Part shown: positions 43,761 to 52,435 of the stretch, piece by piece
Numbering within the stretch: position 1 is the stretch's first letter
Layout: the number at the start of each line of letters is the position of its first letter
From: Bacillota bacterium
GTDB lineage: Bacteria; Bacillota; Clostridia; Acetivibrionales; DTU013
Assembly: GCA_023439545.1 (NCBI GenBank)
Contig: JAEXNT010000019.1
Coordinates: forward strand, 1-64,000
Length of the DNA stretch: 64,000 nt
Direction: 5' to 3'
Notes under the pieces: generated by a model
What the model was told of the DNA's origin: nothing
The model's input: the letters and a program-made list of their open reading frames with translations, nothing else
The model's database searches: none
Translations under genes and position numbers: made by a program

Positions 43761-45275
43761 CTATTTTCTGCCGGGAAGCAGCCCCTTCACCCTGACAAGG
43801 ATATCGGAAGCCATTTTCCTCTCAATAAGAATATTGCCTCCTGCGACAACGATAAACACCCAAACCGCAGCCGGTATCGAATATAATGCCCAGCCGGCAA
43901 GGCTGCCCGGCTTGATGTCCACAAGGTAAAGCGCCGGCAGTACCGACGCGAAAAACAGCACGAATATCCTGAGCACTCTCCTGATGGAAAGCGTGGGTTT
44001 CAATTTGGTCACGGTTTTCGGTATATAGAATATCAGGTCGATATCCCTGTACAGGTTTGAAAGTATGGACGCGACAAGTATGCCCGCAATGCCGAAGAAC
44101 GGCGCAAGCACTATTGAAAGCACAACAATTATGGCGGCCTGGATGAGCGACTGCACCTTCGTTTCTTTATAAAGGCCGGCCGATATGACAAGCATCCCCT
44201 GGGGCGTCTTTATATTTGAGAAGATTCCAACGCCGACAAAGAGTGCCGCGATAACAGGCCGGACATATTCGGCGTCTGTGAATTTTGCGGTGTAGATATC
44301 CATAAAGGGCATGATCAGTATGGCCGCGCACGCGTATCCCCACGTCACCAGGGCGTAATAGAGATATTCGTACTGCTGGTAAGCCTTCTGCATAGTACCC
44401 ATCTCATTCCGTACCAGCAGGTCGCCGAACATGGCGCTCAATCCGTTGCTGAAGGTCGTGAGCAATGCCAGCACACTGGCGAATACCATATTGTATACCA
44501 CAAATACGCTGGCTTCCTTAAAGCCGAGCATAAGCGAAGTAACAACGACAGGCGTCGCGGTCGACGCAACTCCGAGGATCTGCAGTATGAGCGAATCCCA
44601 GCGTTTGTCGAGCGCGTTATTCATAGGCGGCGCTTTCAAGTCGATATCGGGATACTTTCTCCTGCCATACAGTACATACAGGCCGGACCGTGCCAAAAAG
44701 CTTATCAGCGCTATCAGCTGGACAAGCACAATATCATAGCGAAGGCTGGCAAGAATGAGGATTATTATGGCATTAACGGCGACAGCAGTCGCATTTATCA
44801 ACGAAATGACATAGCTCTTCTGATCCGCCGTGTAAAGCACCTTGTATTTACCTACGGCGAAGAATTCCAACGCTCCCGAGGCGCCGATAATCAATACCAG
44901 GGCGGCTATCGTAACGACGCTGATGCCCTGCCCCGAGGTAAACATGGGATATAGGAACGCGGTCAAAAGAACCAGTCCCGAAAAGACAAAGCCTGAAATA
45001 TTGTAGAATCTGTTGGACGCCGACAATATCCCGTTGATGTCGTGCTTGTTTTTGTCAGCGAGCGGTTTATACAGAGCGTATATGGCAGCTCCCGAGATTC
45101 CCGCTTCAACAAGGTTGAAGTATGATATGAACTGCCTGATGGAAGTAACGAGCCCGTTAACGGATGAACCGTATACGGTGATCATTACCTGCGGTAGTAT
45201 CAGATTTACTACAAGATTTACGATTTGAAGCACAATTGCGCTGATTGTATTATATATTGAAAGCTTGGTTCTCAT
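43761..45275 (-). CDS. polysaccharide flippase (Wzx-like, MATE/MVF superfamily)
   Basis: Membrane exporter of lipid-linked repeat units. 504 residues with about 12-14 hydrophobic helices and the TKLSIYNTISAIVLQIVNLVVNLILPQVMI start typical of Wzx/oligosaccharide flippase proteins (PF01943/PF14667 type). AAAGGAATCT precedes the ATG. It is downstream of the Fe-S protein and O-antigen ligase in one minus-strand group. Confidence 0.88.
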   Translation of the reverse strand: MRTKLSIYNTISAIVLQIVNLVVNLILPQVMITVYGSSVNGLVTSIRQFISYFNLVEAGISGAAIYALYKPLADKNKHDINGILSASNRFYNISGFVFSGLVLLTAFLYPMFTSGQGISVVTIAALVLIIGASGALEFFAVGKYKVLYTADQKSYVISLINATAVAVNAIIILILASLRYDIVLVQLIALISFLARSGLYVLYGRRKYPDIDLKAPPMNNALDKRWDSLILQILGVASTATPVVVTSLMLGFKEASVFVVYNMVFASVLALLTTFSNGLSAMFGDLLVRNEMGTMQKAYQQYEYLYYALVTWGYACAAILIMPFMDIYTAKFTDAEYVRPVIAALFVGVGIFSNIKTPQGMLVISAGLYKETKVQSLIQAAIIVVLSIVLAPFFGIAGILVASILSNLYRDIDLIFYIPKTVTKLKPTLSIRRVLRIFVLFFASVLPALYLVDIKPGSLAGWALYSIPAAVWVFIVVAGGNILIERKMASDILVRVKGLLPGRK

Positions 45276-45323
45276 AGATTCCTTTCATTTAACCGGAGTC
45301 AGCCTACCTGCACCGGACTCAGC

Positions 45324-46520
45324 CTACCCGCGCCCAAGAAGGCGCTTAGCCAGACATTTTACCCTGTACCTGAAGCTTTTGTTGTCCATGTATTTTGCTC
45401 TGAGCCGGTCAAAATCGAGGCCCGCCTTCATATCTCCGAAGAATTCGCGCCGCCCTGCAGGTTCCGCGACTGAGGAAACCAATCTCGGGTTGAACCTGAC
45501 TGCTTCGTCGAATGAACGCTCCTTGATGCAGGTGTTTTCGCCGATCCGCTTCAGGGCTTCCTCTCCGGCGGCCGTATGAGTTATTATCAAAGAAACTCCC
45601 TTATTATCCGAGTACTCCGATTCACCGCGTTTGTCTATTCCCCAGAAATCCGCAAGCGTAATATCCGCTTTCGTGTTATTGATCCTGAATTTGCAGTCGT
45701 AGCACGATCTGCGGTTGAATATGCTCTTTCCGAAACCCATGGAGTAGATCTCTCTCTTGACTCTGTCGGTATATCGGCTTCCGTTTTTGAATTCGATCTG
45801 CATGCTGCTGTCGTTCCAGCCGGTCGCCTTGTCACGGAAGGATACCGACTTGATATCGCTTTTATATGCATACTGAAGATATCCGAGGAACATCTCCCAA
45901 ACCTTTGGCGAAGGTACGCCGTGGCAGGCAAGGTCGCATGTAAGCAGTCCCGGATAATCGTGATTCAGAAAGGACTTAAGTCCGGCGATCTGGCAGGGCA
46001 TGCCACAGAACAGAACTTTTCTGCCTGCTTTCAGAAAATCCCCGGCTTTGATAAATGAATCGGCGATATCGCTTTGAACATATTTTGAACGTCTGAGGTT
46101 ATCGAGCTCTTTTTCGTTCTCGGCACATATATGGGTCACTTTAAAGCCTTTATCGAATCCGGCCCCGAATACCACTCCGCCATCCGCGAGCGTAATAAGC
46201 GCAAGCTGCGTAAATACTCCGCCCGAGGTGCTCTTTGATCTGATGGCCTCATCCCTGGAATAGCAGGCATAGACTTTATGCCCGGCGCCGGATTGTTTTG
46301 TTTCCGAACCTGTCTGCCTGGGTTCCGAGCCAGGTTTGAGAACGTTATTGATCGGACAGGTTTTCTCGCAGAGCCCGCAATTGCTGCAAAGCTCTTCGTT
46401 TATGTGCGGATAAAGGAAGCCTTCCTCATTTGCCAACATAGTAACTGCGCCTTTGGGGCACACCTGCCCGCAGGCCGCACAACCGGTGCACAGTCTGGCT
46501 TCCCTGGTTATCTCCTTCAT
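45324..46520 (-). CDS. F420-hydrogenase/dehydrogenase beta-like Fe-S protein of a polysaccharide cluster
   Basis: 398 residues. Two 4Fe-4S motifs lead the protein: CTGCAACGQVCP (about 11-22) and CSNCGLCEKTCP (about 41-52). The FrhB-type N- and C-terminal domains follow, with SKSTSGGVFTQLA, FCGMPCQIAGLKSFL and ACHGVPSPKVWE. In polysaccharide clusters this family accompanies pyruvyl transferases and is thought to act in glycan modification or redox; no F420 pathway genes are here. The ATG overlaps the stop of the preceding gene (TGATG), so translation is coupled. Confidence 0.88.
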   Translation of the reverse strand: MKEITREARLCTGCAACGQVCPKGAVTMLANEEGFLYPHINEELCSNCGLCEKTCPINNVLKPGSEPRQTGSETKQSGAGHKVYACYSRDEAIRSKSTSGGVFTQLALITLADGGVVFGAGFDKGFKVTHICAENEKELDNLRRSKYVQSDIADSFIKAGDFLKAGRKVLFCGMPCQIAGLKSFLNHDYPGLLTCDLACHGVPSPKVWEMFLGYLQYAYKSDIKSVSFRDKATGWNDSSMQIEFKNGSRYTDRVKREIYSMGFGKSIFNRRSCYDCKFRINNTKADITLADFWGIDKRGESEYSDNKGVSLIITHTAAGEEALKRIGENTCIKERSFDEAVRFNPRLVSSVAEPAGRREFFGDMKAGLDFDRLRAKYMDNKSFRYRVKCLAKRLLGRG

Positions 46521-48100
46521 CAGGCCACTTCCTCCTCCGCCGCTTCGGAATCATCCTGCGCGATCTGTCCCCCGCAGGCCTTATCAGCGCTTAGTTGGAC
46601 GTACAGCGTGGACAGGATAATACCTACCGCCGCCCAGAAGAACAGCATGACCCTGCGGTCAAACCAAACATATTCTATCATGCCATTGGCCAGAAGGCCT
46701 GTCAGTGAGGCCAGACCGGCAATGAGGATGTTTTTCACAACCTTGTCCCCCGTGTGGGTCAATGTCCTGATGCTCTTTTTAACTGTCGTCAATATGAACG
46801 CAAGGAATGTCATTATCCCGGGGAAACCGGTCTCCAGCCACAGCTGCAGGTACAAATTATGGCTGTGGGAAGGTATGGAGCCTTTTACCACAAATATATG
46901 ATAATTCTTTGAAATTCTTATCAAAGTATCGTTCCCGAGCCCAAGGCCGGTGAACCAGTAATCCTTCAGTATAGGAATGACAGTTTGCCATACGTCTATC
47001 CTCGTTTTGAACGAACTATCGGCCATATTGAACGATTTTAACCGCATTAGAATGGAATGCGGTAAAAATGGAACTGCGGCGACAGCAAGCAATATCCCGA
47101 CAGGTATGAGCCTTTTCTCCTGGAAAAACACATACACTACCGCCGCCAGCGCTATTGCGACCCAAGCACCGCGCGCCAGCGTCAGCAGCATCGACAGCAG
47201 CGGCGGCACAGCCATGGCGAGAAAAAGCAGCTTTGTGATTGTTCGTTTTGCATTGAAAGCCATTGCAAAATAGAAAGGCACGAAAATCAGTATGACCTCG
47301 GCAAAATCGTTCGGATTGTTGAAAAATGAAAAAACCCTCGTCATGCTGCCCTGGTTCAGATCGGTGTCCACCCATGCAGGATTTACGGGCACTTTGATGA
47401 TGTACTGGTAAATGCCGTACACTCCCGCGAGGGTCAGACCCGCCAATGCCACGGCCAGCAACTCGGATATTTCCTTTTTTGTCCTTAAGGTAACCACAAG
47501 TAGCAGAACCATCATGAATCCGGTGAGGTAATACCCGAAAAATCTGAGGCTGTCGCCCGGTGTAATTGAAAATACCTGGCCCATGAGCACACAGATTATA
47601 AACAGCACCAGAAATACATTGAAGGCTGCAGTCTGAAAACCTGTGCGCCCCTCGGCAATGGTCTTCATAAAGTATAAAAGCAGCAGCGCCGTTATAGCCA
47701 GCGTGCTGTACATGTTGTTCCAGTAGTCATACGGCGCTACTAATGCGACAAACAGGAAAACCGCCGTCAGCAGATGCAGCTTGCCGAATATATACTTCAG
47801 CAACCGGAATGCAACGCTTTGTGCTAAAGCGTCCTCCGCCTTCAGGTACAGTGGATGGAACACCCTCTGCGGCAGGTTTAGAAGTCCGTCGACCGCCTTA
47901 TACAGGATGCTTCCCTCATAGGTCTTGTTCACGACGCCTTCACGGGCTGAAAAATCAATTATGGCACTGTTCGAAAACAGCCTGCCCAAAAAGGCCCCGC
48001 ATTTCCTCAAAGCCATTGCAATCAAGCTTTCCTGCCAGGCTTTTGAAAAAAACGCACATATAATATATAGAAATTTATAAACCAAGCTTTCCTTTAGCAA
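46520..48100 (-). CDS. O-antigen ligase / polymerase family membrane protein (Wzy/RfaL-like)
   Basis: 526 residues, about 10-12 hydrophobic helices in the middle and a large extracytoplasmic loop with GLGLGNDTLIRISKNYHIF and SHSHNLYLQLWLETGFPG, the Wzy_C signature. It would polymerise or ligate lipid-linked glycan. The start is a TTG with AAAGGGG 6 nt upstream. It is 5 bp behind the DUF4330 gene and overlaps the Fe-S gene by one base. Confidence 0.88.
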   Translation of the reverse strand: MLKESLVYKFLYIICAFFSKAWQESLIAMALRKCGAFLGRLFSNSAIIDFSAREGVVNKTYEGSILYKAVDGLLNLPQRVFHPLYLKAEDALAQSVAFRLLKYIFGKLHLLTAVFLFVALVAPYDYWNNMYSTLAITALLLLYFMKTIAEGRTGFQTAAFNVFLVLFIICVLMGQVFSITPGDSLRFFGYYLTGFMMVLLLVVTLRTKKEISELLAVALAGLTLAGVYGIYQYIIKVPVNPAWVDTDLNQGSMTRVFSFFNNPNDFAEVILIFVPFYFAMAFNAKRTITKLLFLAMAVPPLLSMLLTLARGAWVAIALAAVVYVFFQEKRLIPVGILLAVAAVPFLPHSILMRLKSFNMADSSFKTRIDVWQTVIPILKDYWFTGLGLGNDTLIRISKNYHIFVVKGSIPSHSHNLYLQLWLETGFPGIMTFLAFILTTVKKSIRTLTHTGDKVVKNILIAGLASLTGLLANGMIEYVWFDRRVMLFFWAAVGIILSTLYVQLSADKACGGQIAQDDSEAAEEEVA

Positions 48101-48104
48101 CGGT

Positions 48105-48602
48105 CTACCCCTTTATCTCTTTAATTCCGGAGATCTTGGCATAACTGAACGTATTACCTATTCTCCACTCGGTAGCGTTTTTGTTGATGTAATACTCGAT
48201 ATTGCTGAAAGTAACGCCCTTCGACGAGTAGACGCCTTGCCCTTCAAATGTTACAACAAGCGAATTATAACCGTCTTTTGATCCCTGTATGACCAAACCG
48301 TTGCTGTTGAGGAAGTAGCTCTTGTCCTTGCCGACTTTTACATCCGTTACCTTGCCCAGTACTATATTCTGTACCCTGTCCTGTACGACGTCTCCCACCT
48401 TGATACTATTTGCCACATAATCATTTACCGATTCGAGGCTTAGCGTCATCTGTACGGTCTGTGTCGGCGTAAAAGGCGTGACTGTGCCCGACTTCCCGAA
48501 TTTGTAATACAAACCGCCTGCCACCGCTATTATGATCAGGATAACCAGTACATCCACGATGCTGATTTTTCCGAATAATTTCCCTTTTTTGTCCAATAAC
48601 AT
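48105..48602 (-). CDS. DUF4330 family membrane-anchored protein
   Basis: 165 residues. KISIVDVLVILIIIAVAGGLYYKFG is an N-terminal membrane helix (about 13-37), followed by a beta-rich extracytoplasmic domain that matches DUF4330 (DVVQDRVQNIVLGKVTDV). Function unknown, but the family recurs in exopolysaccharide clusters. It lies between the GT4 gene (30 bp) and the ligase gene (5 bp). Confidence 0.8.
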   Translation of the reverse strand: MLLDKKGKLFGKISIVDVLVILIIIAVAGGLYYKFGKSGTVTPFTPTQTVQMTLSLESVNDYVANSIKVGDVVQDRVQNIVLGKVTDVKVGKDKSYFLNSNGLVIQGSKDGYNSLVVTFEGQGVYSSKGVTFSNIEYYINKNATEWRIGNTFSYAKISGIKEIKG

Positions 48603-48632
48603 TACATTACTCTCCTTTACGATAATGGTTGC

Positions 48633-49748
48633 TTATAAGGCATTTTCCGAAGCTTGTCCGATGAACTCCTCATAAAAATTATAAGTTTGATCGGCCATTT
48701 TTACAAGATTGAATTTCTCCTCGACGGCTTTCAGGGCATTACTTCTCAGCTCTTCCAGCAATCCGGGAGTATCCATGATATGTTTGATTTCCCACGCGGT
48801 GCCTTCGGCGTCGTCATATTCGACGAGGACTCCGCAGCCTGTTTCAGCATTTATAATGTCGTCATTGCCGCCCATGTCGGTCGCCACTACGGGAAGGCCG
48901 CTTGCGAGCGCTTCAAGGATCAGGAAGCTCGAGGCTTCATGCTCAGATGAGTTGAAATAAAGGTCGCTGCCGACGAAGAGATTTTTTATGTCCTGACGGA
49001 AACCAGCAAACAGAATATCTTTTGAAAGCCCCAGTTCCTCGGTCATCTGCTTTATTTCATCAAGCAGCGGGCCGTCGCCGGCCAGGATGCACTTCATTTT
49101 CCTGTCGGTCATGCTTCTGAGCTTGTTGATGGTCCTGACAAGATACCTGTGACCCTTGTCGTGCGCAAACCTGGAAGCGCACAGTATAACGAAGGTATCG
49201 TCACTGATGCCGAATTCTTCACGAATCGTGGATTTTTCCGGCTTTCTCCAGTAGACCGGGTCCACCGCATTAAAAAGGACTCTGATCTTCGACGCGCTGA
49301 CGCCGTTCGAGATCATCATTTCCCTGCCCCTGTTGCAAACAGCTATTATACCCGATTCCAGAGGATTCATCAGCCGGTTGGACATCCTCGTTATGAAGTT
49401 GTTCCTCAGTATGAAATGATTGGTATATGCAACCTTTGCCGGTGAGCCACGCAGCCGCGCCAGCATGGCTACATAGTTTTCCCTGAGGTAATGAGTATGC
49501 ACCAGATCGATATCGAGCCCTTTGCAAAGTTCGGCCAGCTTAGCCGCCGCCTTGAAATCGAACGGACTGTTCATTTCAATCCTATACGTCGGGATACCCA
49601 GTTCCTTGAGCCTTTCTACAAGTAAGCCTTCTTCGTTGTATGCAAAATATGCGTTGATCTTTTTCCCTTTAAGCTGCTCAATAAGCGTCTGTACGTATCG
49701 TTCCGTTCCCGCCTTACCCGCGTGGTTCAGCAGGTACAATACGTTCAT
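48633..49748 (-). CDS. GT4-family glycosyltransferase
   Basis: Transfers a sugar to a lipid-linked glycan in the cytoplasm. 371 residues from the ATG at 49748. GKAGTERYVQTLIEQLK (N-terminal GT-B half), VHTHYLRENYVAMLA, and C-terminal EASSFLILEALASGLPVVATDMGGNDD, the E(x7)E nucleotide-sugar motif. AGGAGG lies before a TTG at 49751 (8 nt) and the ATG (11 nt); either could be the start. It is the first gene of the exopolysaccharide group. Confidence 0.92.
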   Translation of the reverse strand: MNVLYLLNHAGKAGTERYVQTLIEQLKGKKINAYFAYNEEGLLVERLKELGIPTYRIEMNSPFDFKAAAKLAELCKGLDIDLVHTHYLRENYVAMLARLRGSPAKVAYTNHFILRNNFITRMSNRLMNPLESGIIAVCNRGREMMISNGVSASKIRVLFNAVDPVYWRKPEKSTIREEFGISDDTFVILCASRFAHDKGHRYLVRTINKLRSMTDRKMKCILAGDGPLLDEIKQMTEELGLSKDILFAGFRQDIKNLFVGSDLYFNSSEHEASSFLILEALASGLPVVATDMGGNDDIINAETGCGVLVEYDDAEGTAWEIKHIMDTPGLLEELRSNALKAVEEKFNLVKMADQTYNFYEEFIGQASENAL

Positions 49749-49751
49749 CAA

Positions 49752-50125
49752 GGAAATCGCCTCCTAACCCATGTTGTCTTTATGTCCCGAGGTTTTAGCG
49801 CCGGAAATGGACATACCTCATTTGGGGACATGCTTTATTTCGGGACATACCTTGTTACGGTATTTGAAGGTGTGTCCCTTTGCTTTAGCGTCGGAAAGGG
49901 ACATTCCTTGCAATGGTATTTGAAGGTGTGTCCCCTTGCTTTAGCGTCGGAAAGGGACATTCCTTGCAATGGTATTTGAAGGTGTGTCCCTTTACATTAT
50001 ATCAGAAAAAACAAAAACCAGCGCATCGGGATTTAAAATCCGGTGCGCCGGCTATTAATATCACAGCCGCACAGTGCGGCTGCGATTTGTTAAGGGGTAT
50101 ATGAAACATCGAATGTATATTGGCG
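49752..50125. repeat. intergenic repeats: 56-bp tandem unit with internal GTCCCTTT/AAAGGGAC inverted repeat
   Basis: Two 56-bp copies at 49859-49914 and 49915-49970 (one mismatch seen) plus a 28-nt partial third copy from 49971. Each holds GTGTCCCTTT and AAAGGGACAT, an inverted repeat around GCTTTAGCGTCGG. A degenerate related stretch precedes it (about 49781-49857). No gene is present. The rest of the gap holds the Hsp20 terminator hairpins. Confidence 0.85.
50005..50050 (-). terminator. terminator downstream of hsp20
   Basis: On the minus strand a GC-rich hairpin (CGCACCGGATT/AATCCCGATGCG, bases 50022-50047) is followed by CTGG then TTTTTGTTTTTT (50005-50017). A second stem, CAGCCGCA/TGCGGCTG, is at 50064-50082. 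Confidence 0.75.
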
Positions 50126-50563
50126 TTAGTTGATATCTATCCTGTGTGTCTTCGGTTTTCCCTCTGCGGATTTTGGCAGGTTCACTGTAAGCACTCCGTC
50201 GTTGTACTTCGCGGTAACATCCTCCTGTTTGACGCCATCCACCTGGAAACTCCTGCTGTAGGAACCGTATCTTCTTTCCTTCCTGATATAGTTTTCCCTG
50301 CTCTCATCAGTCTGTTCATTGTGTTCGACTCCGATAGTAAGTATCCCATCATTGAGCTCGAGCCTGATATCTTCCTTTCTTAAGCCAGGCATATCGGCCT
50401 CGACGATGTATTCCCTGTCTGTTTCGCGGACGTCGGCCTTAATCGGGTGCGCTGAGGTAAAGAAACCGAACGGCTCATTGAAGAAGTCCTCAAAAAGGTC
50501 AAACACGTCATTTTTAACTGTCAAATCATTCGTCCTTCTGTTGAATGGTACTAATCCGAACAT
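50126..50563 (-). CDS. Hsp20 / alpha-crystallin family small heat shock protein
   Basis: ATP-independent chaperone forming oligomers. 145 residues from the ATG at 50563 (AGAGGTG 6 nt upstream; an upstream GTG lies three codons away). The alpha-crystallin domain covers about 40-130: DVRETDREYIVEADMPGLRKEDIRLEL, IRKERRYGSYSRSF, and DGVLTVNLPK, which ends the domain; the C-terminal tail lacks the classic IxI motif but has HRIDI. Monocistronic, with a terminator. No CIRCE element was seen upstream. Confidence 0.94.
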   Translation of the reverse strand: MFGLVPFNRRTNDLTVKNDVFDLFEDFFNEPFGFFTSAHPIKADVRETDREYIVEADMPGLRKEDIRLELNDGILTIGVEHNEQTDESRENYIRKERRYGSYSRSFQVDGVKQEDVTAKYNDGVLTVNLPKSAEGKPKTHRIDIN

Positions 50564-50807
50564 AAACAACACCTCTTTATATTATATTTAATTGGTATTT
50601 CGGTTGGTCACAGGCAACATAAGTTTTGTAACATTTTCTTTATGGCTTCGAACTGATGGCCCCCATCCGTTGCCTTTGACTTTCCTTGACCTTGGTTTAA
50701 TTATAAAACCGACTACGGCAATAAGCAAAATTAGATTTTGACTATCTTTGACCTACAAAATCGAAAAAATGCCCACTGCGCGAATTATCTAACTCTATCT
50801 CACTTTC

Positions 50808-52361
50808 TCAAGCTTTTCCTTGCTTTTTCATGCCCGACAATTCCAGCAGTTCCTTTGGCCTAAGTATACCTGTTATAAGCATCAACAGCAGAGCCAAAAG
50901 CCCGAATACAAGCAATGTCAGAAAGGTAGTCACGGTGCCCTCCGCATGCAAAACGCCGGAAAACCTTTTAATCAAGTTTCCGAGCAGGACCATTACCGCG
51001 CCTACAAGCCCGGGCTTTATCAGCCACTCCCTCAGGTCGAATACGAGGCCGGTTATCCTGTTTATTGCAATCAGGTTCAGCGTTTCGGTAAGAATAAGGC
51101 TGGCTGTCAATCCGAATATGTAGCTCCTGATGCCGAAGACTGGTATAAAGAAATAGGCCGCCGCAATTCTTATCAAAGAGCCGATAATAGTATTCAAAAG
51201 CAGCGTCCCCTGCTTTCCGAGCCCATTCATAACACCCGTCAGCATCTGCTGCAGATATATGAAAATGCATGCGAAAGCCAACATGAATAAAAGGTCCCCG
51301 ATTTTCTCCCGCCTGTATACCAACGCTCCGATCTCGTCGGGGAAACTCAGAAACAGCGCTGTAAACATTATTCCGAGCAGGAACGTGGCCTGTATCGACT
51401 TGGATATCTGGTAGTTGACGGTCCGGAATCTTTTCAGAGATACCGACTCGGATATCGCAGGCACAAGCGTTGTCGCAAGGGAATTTGTAACGAGCGAAGG
51501 GAACATTATAAGCGGCAGCGCCATACCCGTAAGCCGCCCGAACAGTTCCATACTACTTTTGTCGTCCATTCCCCCCAGTGCGAGCATTGACGGGATCATT
51601 ATGAATTCGACCGCAGACAGCGAGGAGATGACCAGCCGGTTTGCAGAGACCGGTACCGAGGCCTTCAGCAGCTCTGTTACAATTCTCCTTTTACACATGG
51701 GCTTTCCGGGACTCCGTACTTTTATAAAAGGTCTTTGTCTGAATGAGAAAACGGCCAGCAGGATCAAAAGATTGGCAACCTCGCCCAGCGCAGCTGCAAG
51801 TGCAGCCACCGTACAGGCGAATTCCGTCCCTTTCCCGCCGATCGCCGCTGCAAAAAGCAAAAGGACGCCTATTTTCACCGCCTGCTCGGCGATTTGCGAC
51901 ACCGCGGTAGGAACTACCTGCTGTATGCCGTAAAAGTAGCCTTTAAGAGCAGATGCCGCCACAACGGCCGGAAGGCATGGCACAAGAACCAGGAGCGCAT
52001 TATGCGTCCTTTCGTCGCCTAACACCTTCAGGCTCATCATATCGGCATTGACATAAATGAAAAGCGATACCGCAAGACCTGCAGCGACCACCAGGGCCAA
52101 CGCACAAACAGTAATTCTGCCGGGATTGGCCTGATTGTTCCGGGCATTTTGCTCGGCAACCATTTTGGAAACGGCAATGGTCATGCCTGCCGTAATCGTC
52201 AATACAACGGCGGTATAGACGGGCACAATGAGTTCATATAAGCCCATACCTTCGGCGCCGATAAGGTTTGAAAGAAATATCCTGTATGCAAATCCGATCA
52301 GTCTGGCAATAAGGCCAGCCGCCATCAGGATGAATGCGCCTTTGACGAAAGATTTCCGCAC
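50808..52361 (-). CDS. spoVB: SpoVB-like polysaccharide/lipid II flippase
   Basis: 517 residues with about 14 helices, beginning KGAFILMAAGLIARLIGFAYRI, characteristic of SpoVB/MurJ-like (MVF) proteins of spore-forming Firmicutes. SpoVB is needed for spore cortex synthesis; paralogues act in vegetative wall synthesis, so the exact role is inferred. The start is a GTG with GGAG 7 nt upstream. It lies downstream of the mrfA-mrfB pair on the minus strand. Confidence 0.85.
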   Translation of the reverse strand: MRKSFVKGAFILMAAGLIARLIGFAYRIFLSNLIGAEGMGLYELIVPVYTAVVLTITAGMTIAVSKMVAEQNARNNQANPGRITVCALALVVAAGLAVSLFIYVNADMMSLKVLGDERTHNALLVLVPCLPAVVAASALKGYFYGIQQVVPTAVSQIAEQAVKIGVLLLFAAAIGGKGTEFACTVAALAAALGEVANLLILLAVFSFRQRPFIKVRSPGKPMCKRRIVTELLKASVPVSANRLVISSLSAVEFIMIPSMLALGGMDDKSSMELFGRLTGMALPLIMFPSLVTNSLATTLVPAISESVSLKRFRTVNYQISKSIQATFLLGIMFTALFLSFPDEIGALVYRREKIGDLLFMLAFACIFIYLQQMLTGVMNGLGKQGTLLLNTIIGSLIRIAAAYFFIPVFGIRSYIFGLTASLILTETLNLIAINRITGLVFDLREWLIKPGLVGAVMVLLGNLIKRFSGVLHAEGTVTTFLTLLVFGLLALLLMLITGILRPKELLELSGMKKQGKA

Positions 52362-52435
52362 ATGGCTGCTCCGATTATTGTTCCTGTTAATTTTTATTAT
52401 TGGATTTCAGATATATGCTTCTTTTTTTGAGACAG

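Noticed and set aside
49859..49998. Tandem repeat as a CRISPR array
   Set aside because: Units are directly adjacent with no spacers and no cas genes are in the window.
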